From: a bacterium
GTDB lineage: Bacteria > JAUVQV01 > DATDCY01
Length of the DNA: 9,136 nt
Direction: 5' to 3'
Assembly (NCBI GenBank): GCA_036524115.1
Contig: DATDCY010000041.1
Span: 1-9,136, forward strand
Shown: piece after piece, positions 1 through 5,130 of the stretch
Numbering within the stretch: the first letter of the stretch is position 1
Layout: each line of letters begins with the position of its first letter
The notes under the pieces: model-generated
Seen by the model: the letters and a program-made list of their open reading frames with translations, nothing else
What the model was told of the DNA's origin: nothing
Database searches by the model: none
Program-made: the position numbers and the translations under genes

Positions 1-2
1 TC

Positions 3-791
3 ATGGGCATCGTCAACGTCACCCCCGACTCCTTCTCCGACGGCGGCGCCTTCTTCGACGCCGGTGTGGCGGTGGAGCACGGGCTGCGCCTGGCGTCCGA
101 GGGCGCGGACATCCTCGACGTCGGCGGCGAGTCCACGCGCCCCGGCGCCGCGCCGGTGCCCGTCGAGGAGGAGCTGCGGCGGGTCGTGCCGGTGGTCCGC
201 GGGCTGGCCGCGCGCTGCCGGCTGCCGATCAGCGTCGACACGACCAAGGCCGCGGTGGCGCGCGCGGCGCTGGAGGCCGGCGCCGCGATCGTGAACGACG
301 TCTCGGCGCTGCGCTTCGACCCCGAGCTGGGACGGGTCGCCGCCGCCGCGGGCGCCGCCGTCGTGCTGATGCACATGCAGGGGGAGCCGCGGACGATGCA
401 GCAGGCGCCGCACTACGACGATCTGCTGGGCGAGGTTCGCGCCGGGCTGGCGGCCGCGCTTGCCCGCGCCGAAGCCGCCGGCGTCGACCCGGCGCGCACG
501 CTGGTCGACCCGGGGATCGGCTTCGGCAAGACCCTCGAGCACAACCTCGAGCTGCTCCGGCGGCTCGGCGAGCTGGCCGGGCTCGGGCGCCCGCTCCTCG
601 TCGGGCCCTCGCGCAAGGCCTTCATCGGGAAGATCACCGGCTTGCCGCCGGGCGAGCGCGTCGAGGGGACGATCGCCGCCTGCTGCCTCGCCGCGGCCAA
701 CGGCGCGCACGTCGTCCGCGTGCACGACGTGGCGGCGGCGCGCCGCGCGCTCGCGGTCGCCGACGCGGTCCTCGCGGGGGGGCGCGCGTGA
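3..791 (+). CDS. folP: Dihydropteroate synthase (5' end cut off by the window)
   Basis: FolP condenses p-aminobenzoate with 6-hydroxymethyl-7,8-dihydropterin diphosphate to dihydropteroate in cytosolic folate synthesis; it is the sulfonamide target. Counting from the first visible Met, the TIM-barrel motifs appear in family order: NVTPDSFSDGG (5-15), GGESTRPGA (41-49), SVDT (77-80), ND (98-99), LMHMQG (122-127), DPGIGFGK (169-176), GPSRKAFIG (201-209) and RVHDV (239-243). In E. coli FolP the same Met-Gly lies about 18 residues into the protein, so the ATG at position 3 is most likely internal and the true start is upstream of the window. The 3' end is intact: the stop overlaps the GTG start of cdaA by four bases (GTGA), so the genes are probably co-transcribed and translationally coupled. 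All recognisable substrate-binding motifs are present, so the enzyme should be active. Confidence 0.96.
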   Translation: MGIVNVTPDSFSDGGAFFDAGVAVEHGLRLASEGADILDVGGESTRPGAAPVPVEEELRRVVPVVRGLAARCRLPISVDTTKAAVARAALEAGAAIVNDVSALRFDPELGRVAAAAGAAVVLMHMQGEPRTMQQAPHYDDLLGEVRAGLAAALARAEAAGVDPARTLVDPGIGFGKTLEHNLELLRRLGELAGLGRPLLVGPSRKAFIGKITGLPPGERVEGTIAACCLAAANGAHVVRVHDVAAARRALAVADAVLAGGRA

Positions 792-1573
792 GCCTCACCC
801 TCTTCGCCGAGCCGCTGCCGCCGTTGCGCTGGCAGGACGGCCTCGACATCCTGATCATGGCCTTCGTCTTCTACAACCTCATCGTGCTGCTGCGCGGCAC
901 GCGCACGATCCGCATGCTCGTCGGGCTCGCGCTGCTGCTGGCGGTCTCCTTCGCGGCCAACCGGATCGGCCTGCACGCCGTGAGCTGGGTCCTCCAGAAC
1001 CTGCTCGGCGCGCTGGTGCTCGCGGTGATCGTCCTGTTCCAGCCCGAGCTGCGCCGCGGCCTCGCGAACATGGGCCGGGCGCCGCTGCTGCGCTTCCTCG
1101 ACCCGATCAAGGAGGAGCGCGTGCTCCAGGAGTGCGTGCGCGGGACGCAGGCGCTGGCGGCCAAGCGCATCGGCGCGCTCATCGCCCTGCAGCGCGAGAC
1201 CGACCTGCGCGCCTACGTCGACGGCGGGGTCGGCTTCGACGCCCGGGTCTCGCGCGAGCTGCTCTTCTCGATCTTCCTGCCGGCCTCGCCCGTGCACGAC
1301 GGCGCGGTGCTCATCCAGGGCAACCGCCTCAGCCAGGCGGGGTGCTTCCTGCCGCTGTCGCAGAACCCGAACCTGCCGAAGGAGCTGGGGACGCGCCACC
1401 GCGCCGCGCTCGGGCTGGCCGAGGAGACCGACGCGGCCGTCATCGTCGTGTCGGAGGAGACCGGGGCGATCTCGCTGGCGTTCGGCGGCGAGCTCAGGCG
1501 GGGCCTGGACGCGCCGGCGCTGCAGCGCGAGCTCGAGCGCATCTTCCAGACCAGCCGCCCGGAGGGGACGTGA
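788..1573 (+). CDS. cdaA: Membrane-bound diadenylate cyclase (c-di-AMP synthase, CdaA/YbbP type)
   Basis: CdaA makes the second messenger c-di-AMP from two ATP. The 261-residue protein has the CdaA layout: three hydrophobic segments (about 21-35, 41-56 and 65-84), then LFQPELRRGL (83-92) and a cytosolic DisA_N-type cyclase domain from about 100 onward. The two catalytic signatures are present: DGA at 171-173 (within HDGAVLIQGNRLSQAG) and RHR at 203-205 (within GTRHRAALG), followed by VSEETG (221-226). Length is normal for the family. The start is a GTG overlapping the folP stop; no strong Shine-Dalgarno is visible, so translation probably relies on coupling. The stop overlaps the next ATG by one base (TGATG). 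The downstream YbbR gene and glmM are the classical cda partners. In Firmicutes, CdaR and GlmM bind CdaA and modulate its activity; that the same happens here is inference. Confidence 0.96.
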   Translation: MSLTLFAEPLPPLRWQDGLDILIMAFVFYNLIVLLRGTRTIRMLVGLALLLAVSFAANRIGLHAVSWVLQNLLGALVLAVIVLFQPELRRGLANMGRAPLLRFLDPIKEERVLQECVRGTQALAAKRIGALIALQRETDLRAYVDGGVGFDARVSRELLFSIFLPASPVHDGAVLIQGNRLSQAGCFLPLSQNPNLPKELGTRHRAALGLAEETDAAVIVVSEETGAISLAFGGELRRGLDAPALQRELERIFQTSRPEGT

Positions 1574-1983
1574 TGAAGCCCGCGCTGCGCCGCTTCGCCG
1601 GCCGCCTGCCGCTGATGGCCGCCTCGCTCGTCCTGGCGACGGCGTTCTGGTTCTACGTCAACGCGCGCGAGCAGGTGGAGGTCGGCCACCTGGTGCCCCT
1701 GGTCTTCGAGCGGTTCCCGGCCCGCCTCGTGCTGGACGGCGCGCCGCTCGAGGCGGTCTACGTGCGCCTGCGCGGCGGCCGCTCGGTCATGGACGCCCTC
1801 GACCCGCAGCAGCTGCGGGTGCGCGTCGACCTGGCGTCGGCGCGGGCGGGGAACAACGTCGTGCCGCTGGCCGCGCCGCTCGTGGTCGTGCCGCGCGGGG
1901 TGACCGTGGTCGGCATCTCGCCGCCGGCCGTCAACCTCAGGTTCATCGCCCGGCCGCGGACCGGGGAGGAGGGGACCAGATGA
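1573..1983 (+). CDS. cdaR: Short membrane-anchored YbbR-domain protein, likely CdaA regulator (CdaR type)
   Basis: This is a 136-residue protein with one N-terminal membrane segment (about 12-28, ending in [10 protein letters not shown]) after a basic start, then a single extracytoplasmic YbbR-like beta domain (about 35-127: a VPLVFERFP strand, the [15 protein letters not shown] segment, [13 protein letters not shown], and a closing [13 protein letters not shown] strand). CdaR of Bacillus carries several YbbR domains, so this one is short, but small single-domain forms next to cdaA are plausible. The ATG at 1573 is chosen because it directly overlaps the cdaA stop (TGATG) and has GGAGGGG just upstream (from about 1561); the same frame is open far upstream, but that is inside cdaA and is a GC-driven shadow. 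The stop overlaps the glmM start (ATGA). Regulation of CdaA is inferred from position and fold. Confidence 0.86.
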   Translation: MKPALRRFAGRLPLMAASLVLATAFWFYVNAREQVEVGHLVPLVFERFPARLVLDGAPLEAVYVRLRGGRSVMDALDPQQLRVRVDLASARAGNNVVPLAAPLVVVPRGVTVVGISPPAVNLRFIARPRTGEEGTR

Positions 1984-3389
1984 CGCGATCGCTCTTTGGC
2001 ACCGACGGCGTGCGCGGGCGCGCCAACGTCGCCCCGATGACGTCGGAGACCGCGCTGCGCCTCGGGCGCGCGTGCGCCCACGTCTTCCGCGACGGGGGGC
2101 GCCGCCACCGGGTGCTCATCGGCAAGGACACGCGGCTCTCCGGGTACATGCTCGAGAGCGCGCTGACCTCCGGGGTCTGCTCGATGGGCGTCGACGTGGT
2201 GCTCGTCGGGCCGCTGCCGACGCCCGGGATCGCCTTCATGACCCGCAGCCTGCGCGCCGACGCCGGCGTCGTGATCTCCGCCTCGCACAACCCCTACGAG
2301 GACAACGGGATCAAGTTCTTCTCGCGCGACGGCTACAAGCTCCCCGACGCCCTCGAGGCCGAGATCGAGGACCTCGTCGCCTCCGGGCGGATCGATCATG
2401 TGCGCCCGACGGCCGACGCGATCGGCAAGGCCTTCCGCGCGGACGACGCGGTGGGGCGCTACGTCGAGTTCGCGAAGAGCACCTTCCCGCGCGAGCTGAC
2501 GCTCTCGGGTCTGCGCGTGGTCGTCGACTGCGCCAACGGCGCGGCCTACAAGGTCTCGCCGGAGGTGCTGCGCGAGCTGGGCGCCGAGGTGGTCGTGCTC
2601 AATGCCCAGCCGGACGGCCGCAACATCAACCTCGGCTGCGGCTCCGTGCACCCCGAGGTGGTCTGCGCCGCGGTGCGGCGGGAGAAGGCGCACGTCGGGC
2701 TGACCCACGACGGCGACGCCGACCGCGTGCTCTTCTCGGACGAGCGCGGCCGGCTCGTCGACGGCGACCAGACGCTGGCGGTCTGCGCGCTGGACCTGCA
2801 GGCGCGCGGGCTGCTCGCCGGCGGCACGGTCGTCGGGACGGTCATGAGCAACTACGGCCTGGAGCTGGCGCTGCGCAAGGCCGGGATCGCGCTCGAGCGC
2901 ACGCCGGTCGGCGACCGCCACGTCTTCGAGACGATGCAGCGGCTCGGCGCGGTGCTCGGCGGCGAGCAGTCCGGCCACATCATCTTCTCGGGGCACCAGA
3001 CCACCGGCGACGGCATCGTCACCGCGCTCCAGGTGCTCGCGGTGCTGCAGCGCACCGGCCGGACGCTCTCGTCGCTGGCGGCCGCGATGCCGCGGCTGCC
3101 GCAGGTGCTGATCAACGTGCCGACGCAGCGGCGGGTCGCGGTCGAGTCGGTGCCCGCGCTGCGCGACGCCGTCGCGCGGGCCGAGGCCTCGCTGGCGGGG
3201 CGCGGCCGGGTGCTCGTGCGCGCCTCGGGCACCGAGCCGAAGATGCGGGTCATGGTCGAGGGACGCCAGCGGCGCGAGGCCGAGGGCGTCGCCCGCGCGC
3301 TGGCGCGGGTCGTGCAGAAGACGGTCGGGGAGAAGTCCCCGCAGGGGTCCGCCGACAGGGGCGGGAAGACCACCGGGAGGAAGCGTTGA
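1980..3389 (+). CDS. glmM: Phosphoglucosamine mutase
   Basis: GlmM interconverts glucosamine-6-phosphate and glucosamine-1-phosphate, on the route to UDP-GlcNAc for peptidoglycan and LPS. It is an alpha-D-phosphohexomutase with all four signatures in place: the N-terminal FGTDGVRG (6-13); the active-site loop SASHNP with phosphoserine Ser102, the same number as in E. coli; the metal-binding DGDADR (244-249); the sugar-binding GEQSGH (328-333); and the C-terminal phosphate-binding RASGTEP (414-420). At 469 residues it is some 20 longer than usual because of a polar, basic tail after about 449 that contains no family motif. The start has a strong purine-rich Shine-Dalgarno (GGGGAGGAGGGG, 1963-1974) and overlaps the cdaR stop. 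Its place after cdaA-cdaR fits the known GlmM-CdaA contact. The stop overlaps the pdxJ start (TGATG). Confidence 0.97.
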   Translation: MTRSLFGTDGVRGRANVAPMTSETALRLGRACAHVFRDGGRRHRVLIGKDTRLSGYMLESALTSGVCSMGVDVVLVGPLPTPGIAFMTRSLRADAGVVISASHNPYEDNGIKFFSRDGYKLPDALEAEIEDLVASGRIDHVRPTADAIGKAFRADDAVGRYVEFAKSTFPRELTLSGLRVVVDCANGAAYKVSPEVLRELGAEVVVLNAQPDGRNINLGCGSVHPEVVCAAVRREKAHVGLTHDGDADRVLFSDERGRLVDGDQTLAVCALDLQARGLLAGGTVVGTVMSNYGLELALRKAGIALERTPVGDRHVFETMQRLGAVLGGEQSGHIIFSGHQTTGDGIVTALQVLAVLQRTGRTLSSLAAAMPRLPQVLINVPTQRRVAVESVPALRDAVARAEASLAGRGRVLVRASGTEPKMRVMVEGRQRREAEGVARALARVVQKTVGEKSPQGSADRGGKTTGRKR

Positions 3390-4117
3390 TGCGGAGGATC
3401 CGTCTGGGCGTGAACATCGACCACGTGGCCACGCTGCGGCAGGCGCGGCGCGGCCGGGAGCCCGAGCCGGTGGCGGCGGCGGCCCTCGCCGAGCTCGGCG
3501 GGGCGGACCAGATCACCGTGCACCTGCGGGAGGACCGCCGCCACATCCAGGACCGCGACCTCGAGCTGCTGCGGCGCACGGTGGCCACCGGGATCGACAT
3601 GGAGATGGCCGCGGTGCCGGAGATGGTCCGCATCGCCCGGCGTGTACGCCCCGAGCTGGCGACGCTCGTCCCGGAGAAGCGCCAGGAGATCACGACCGAG
3701 GGCGGCCTCGACGTCGCGGGCCAGGCGCGCCCGCTGGGAAAGGCGGTGGCCGCGCTGCAGCGCGCGGGGATTCGCGTGAGCCTCTTCGTCGACCCGGCGC
3801 CGGGGCAGGTGCTCGCCAGCCGCGCCACGGGCGCCGACGCGATCGAGCTGAACACCGGGCAGTACGCGGAGGCGCGCACGCGGCGGGCCGCCGCTGCCGA
3901 GCTGGAGAAGCTGCGGGCGGCGGCGTCGCTCGCGGCCGAGCAAGGGCTGGCGGTCTTCGCCGGGCACGGGCTCAACTACCACAACATCCTGCCGGTGCGG
4001 GCGATCCCCGAGCTCGAGGAAGTCAACATCGGCCACAGCATCGTCTCGCGGGCGCTCTTCACGGGGCTCGAGCAGGCGGTGCGCGACATGGTGGCGCTCT
4101 TGCGGGGACGGAATTGA
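3389..4117 (+). CDS. pdxJ: Pyridoxine 5'-phosphate synthase
   Basis: PdxJ condenses 1-deoxy-D-xylulose 5-phosphate with 3-amino-2-oxopropyl phosphate to pyridoxine 5'-phosphate in the DXP-dependent vitamin B6 pathway. The 242-residue TIM barrel matches the family end to end: [15 protein letters not shown] (6-20), [12 protein letters not shown] (42-53), LVPEKRQE (93-100), [11 protein letters not shown] (102-112), AGHGLNYHN (191-199) and [10 protein letters not shown] (213-222). The three acid/base residues known from E. coli are present at the same numbers: His45, Glu72 and His193. A GGGAGG ribosome site lies about 9 bases ahead of the ATG, which overlaps the glmM stop. The last codons and the stop TGA (4115-4117) lie inside the first of two GGGGAC...GTCCC palindromes, so the extreme C-terminus (GRN) is encoded by repeat sequence. 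In many related genomes acpS follows pdxJ; here rex does. Confidence 0.97.
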   Translation: MRRIRLGVNIDHVATLRQARRGREPEPVAAAALAELGGADQITVHLREDRRHIQDRDLELLRRTVATGIDMEMAAVPEMVRIARRVRPELATLVPEKRQEITTEGGLDVAGQARPLGKAVAALQRAGIRVSLFVDPAPGQVLASRATGADAIELNTGQYAEARTRRAAAAELEKLRAAASLAAEQGLAVFAGHGLNYHNILPVRAIPELEEVNIGHSIVSRALFTGLEQAVRDMVALLRGRN

Positions 4118-4127
4118 GTCCTGTCCC
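4104..4127 (+). repeat. REP-like palindrome, copy 1, overlapping the pdxJ stop
   Basis: Left arm GGGGAC (4104-4109) and right arm GTCCC (4123-4127) flank a core containing GGAATT. It aligns along its length with the palindrome at 4150-4173, in the same orientation; the main difference is one extra base in the loop. The arms could form a short hairpin in DNA or RNA. No T-run follows, so it is not a standard intrinsic terminator. It contains the pdxJ stop codon. The sequence resembles the GGGGACAGA-type short palindromes that I recall as dispersed in many deltaproteobacterial genomes, often linked to REP-associated tyrosine transposases; that link is from memory and cannot be tested within this window. 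Confidence 0.68.
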
Positions 4128-4149
4128 GGCACGGTAACGGCTACGCAAA

Positions 4150-4173
4150 GGGGACAGAATTCACGCTGTCCCC
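4150..4173 (+). repeat. REP-like palindrome, copy 2, in the pdxJ-rex gap
   Basis: Perfect 8-bp inverted repeat: GGGGACAG (4150-4157) and CTGTCCCC (4166-4173) around the 8-base loop AATTCACG. It is the cleaner of two copies; copy 1 starts 46 bp upstream in the same orientation, and 22 bp of unrelated sequence separates them. Together they occupy most of the pdxJ-rex intergenic space. The RNA hairpin would sit a few bases ahead of the rex ribosome-binding site (4179-4185), so it could affect rex translation or protect the upstream mRNA end; this is inference. Confidence 0.75.
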
Positions 4174-4178
4174 GGACG

Positions 4179-4185
4179 AAGGGGG
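4179..4185 (+). promoter_or_regulatory. Ribosome-binding site deciding the rex start
   Basis: AAGGGGG lies six bases ahead of ATG 4192, which favours that ATG over the in-frame TTG at 4186, which would directly abut the purine tract. Confidence 0.6.
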
Positions 4186-4191
4186 TTGCCA

Positions 4192-4857
4192 ATGCACGCG
4201 AACAACGACGGCGGGACGACGGGCTACCGGGAGGGAAAGATCCCCGAGGCGACGGTCCAGCGGCTCTCGATCTACCTGCGCTACGTGACGCAGCTGCACC
4301 GCGACGGCGTCAAGGTGGTCTCCTCGTACGCGCTCTCCAAGGGCTGCGGCGTCAAGGCCGCCCAGGTGCGCAAGGATTTCGCCTACTTCGGCGAGCTGGG
4401 GGTGCGCGGCGTCGGCTACTACGTGCACGACCTGTGCACGGACCTGCAGAAGATCCTCGGCCTCGAGCAGGTCTGGGAGGTCGCGCTCGTCGGCGCCGGG
4501 CACCTGGGCTCGGCGCTCATCGCCTATCGCGGCTTCGAGGAGTACGGCTTCACGATCTCGGCGGTCTTCGACCGCTACCCCGACGCCATCCCCGAGTCGC
4601 TGCGCTCGCTGCACCCGGTCTACGGCATCGACGCGCTGCGGCAGGTCATCCGCGAGAAGAAGATCCGGATCGCGATCGTCGCGGTGCCCGCCCCGGCCGC
4701 CCAGGAGGTCGTGAACGAGCTGGCCGATGCCGGCGTCAAGGCGATCCTGAACTTCGCACCGGCGCGGCTGGAGACGCCGTCGGGCGTGAAGATCCGCAAC
4801 GTCGACCTCGCGGTCGACCTTGGCGTGCTCTCCTTCTTCGTCACGGGAAAAAGATGA
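4192..4857 (+). CDS. rex: Redox-sensing transcriptional repressor Rex
   Basis: Rex is a dimeric cytosolic repressor that senses the NADH/NAD+ ratio: NADH binding releases it from operators of fermentation and respiration genes. The 221-residue protein has the usual two parts. The N-terminal winged helix (about 17-80) includes IPEATVQRLSIYLR (18-31) and the highly conserved recognition region QVRKDFAYFGELGVRGVGY (58-76). The C-terminal Rossmann domain includes GAGHLGSAL (101-109), an acidic residue ending the second strand (FD, 126-127) as expected for NAD(H) binding, and the conserved end NFAPARL...NVDLAVDLGVLSF (187-215). A TTG six bases upstream is a possible alternative start. Its own operator is not visible: I found no TTGTGA-type Rex palindrome in the flanking gaps. 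It sits between the pdxJ operon and the NrdR-boxed nrd operon. Confidence 0.95.
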   Translation: MHANNDGGTTGYREGKIPEATVQRLSIYLRYVTQLHRDGVKVVSSYALSKGCGVKAAQVRKDFAYFGELGVRGVGYYVHDLCTDLQKILGLEQVWEVALVGAGHLGSALIAYRGFEEYGFTISAVFDRYPDAIPESLRSLHPVYGIDALRQVIREKKIRIAIVAVPAPAAQEVVNELADAGVKAILNFAPARLETPSGVKIRNVDLAVDLGVLSFFVTGKR

Positions 4858-4889
4858 TTGAAGCTATTTTTTAGCTCAGAAGATACAAC

Positions 4890-4922
4890 TTATTGATATT
4901 GCAGAGCAATCAATATCAATAA
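4890..4922. repeat. 12-bp perfect AT-rich inverted repeat downstream of rex
   Basis: TTATTGATATTG (4890-4901) is exactly mirrored by CAATATCAATAA (4911-4922) around a 9-base spacer. A stem of this kind could serve as an operator for a dimeric regulator or as a weak mRNA 3' end for rex. The stem is nearly all A-T and has no T-tract after it, so an intrinsic terminator is unlikely. The half-sites contain TTGAT/ATCAA, but not with the 4-bp spacing of an FNR box. Confidence 0.6.
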
Positions 4923-5029
4923 TCAGAAATAATCGAGCTTTCTTGAGCTTTGTCGCGATTCGCGGAGATTCTGCGAGCCGGAATCGCCGTTTTCTGCTGA
5001 AGTCTCTGCGGAATGAATTTCGACTGTCA

Positions 5030-5045
5030 ACACAAGATATTGTGT
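5030..5045. promoter_or_regulatory. NrdR box (operator for ribonucleotide reductase repressor)
   Basis: ACACAAGATATTGTGT has perfect 6-bp arms (ACACAA/TTGTGT) around GATA and differs from the NrdR consensus of the form ACACWATATWTWGTGT essentially at one central position. It lies 85 bp before the nrdD ATG, where NrdR boxes are typically found. NrdR is a zinc-finger/ATP-cone repressor that shuts off RNR operons when dATP is high. NrdR boxes normally come in tandem pairs; a partial second site follows at 5060-5075. The nrdR gene itself is not in the window. Confidence 0.85.
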
Positions 5046-5059
5046 CTCGGCGAACGCCT

Positions 5060-5075
5060 CCACAAGATGTGCGCA
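5060..5075. promoter_or_regulatory. Possible degenerate second NrdR half-site
   Basis: The eight bases CACAAGAT of the main NrdR box (5031-5038) recur exactly at 5061-5068, 30 bp downstream and so near three helical turns. The right half is poor (GTGCGC), so only half of the 16-bp palindrome is retained. The usual box-to-box distance is about 31-32 bp, so the register is slightly short. It may be a weak second site or chance. Confidence 0.4.
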
Positions 5076-5113
5076 TCCTTTGCCGTTCCTGGGTTGGGGG
5101 CTTTCACGCGTCA

Positions 5114-5120
5114 GGGGAGG
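5114..5120 (+). promoter_or_regulatory. Ribosome-binding site deciding the nrdD start
   Basis: GGGGAGG lies 10 bases before ATG 5131 and supports that start over in-frame non-ATG starts further upstream, which would place the ribosome site inside the gene. Confidence 0.65.
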
Positions 5121-5130
5121 TTACGGTTCG

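Larger units (their letters stand above)
4858..5130. other. AT-rich intergenic regulatory region between rex and nrdD
   Basis: This is the longest gene-free stretch (273 bp). Bases 4858 to about 4942 are roughly one-third GC, in sharp contrast to the rest of the window. They hold AGCTA-ttttt-TAGCT (4862-4876), a 12-bp inverted repeat (4890-4922) and a GAGCTTT direct repeat (from about 4935). The middle part has GCGATTC (4955-4961) mirrored by GAATCGC (4981-4987). The distal part carries the NrdR box and the nrdD ribosome-binding site. Short open frames here on both strands lack any recognisable motif and are not called. No unambiguous -35/-10 pair was found, though a promoter for nrdD must lie here unless there is readthrough from rex. 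Confidence 0.6.

Noticed and set aside
460-1572. Upstream open extension of the cdaR frame through folP and cdaA
   Set aside because: The extension is low-complexity Arg/Pro/Ala sequence overlapping two well-supported genes; the true start overlaps the cdaA stop.
2072-4117. A long + strand frame crossing glmM and running into pdxJ, suggesting a glmM-pdxJ fusion
   Set aside because: The part before 3389 is an Arg/Ala-rich out-of-frame reading of glmM. pdxJ starts at its own ATG with a ribosome site; glmM has its own complete frame and stop.
4862-4922. Intrinsic terminator for rex
   Set aside because: The stems are short or nearly all A-T, and the only T-run (4867-4872) lies in the loop of a 5-bp stem, not after a GC-rich hairpin.
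4890-4922. FNR box
   Set aside because: TTGAT and ATCAA occur, but not as TTGAT-N4-ATCAA; the spacing is far too long.
5030-5045. The palindrome considered as a Rex operator
   Set aside because: Rex sites have outward TTGTG...CACAA order; here the halves are in the opposite order (CACAA...TTGTG), which fits NrdR instead.
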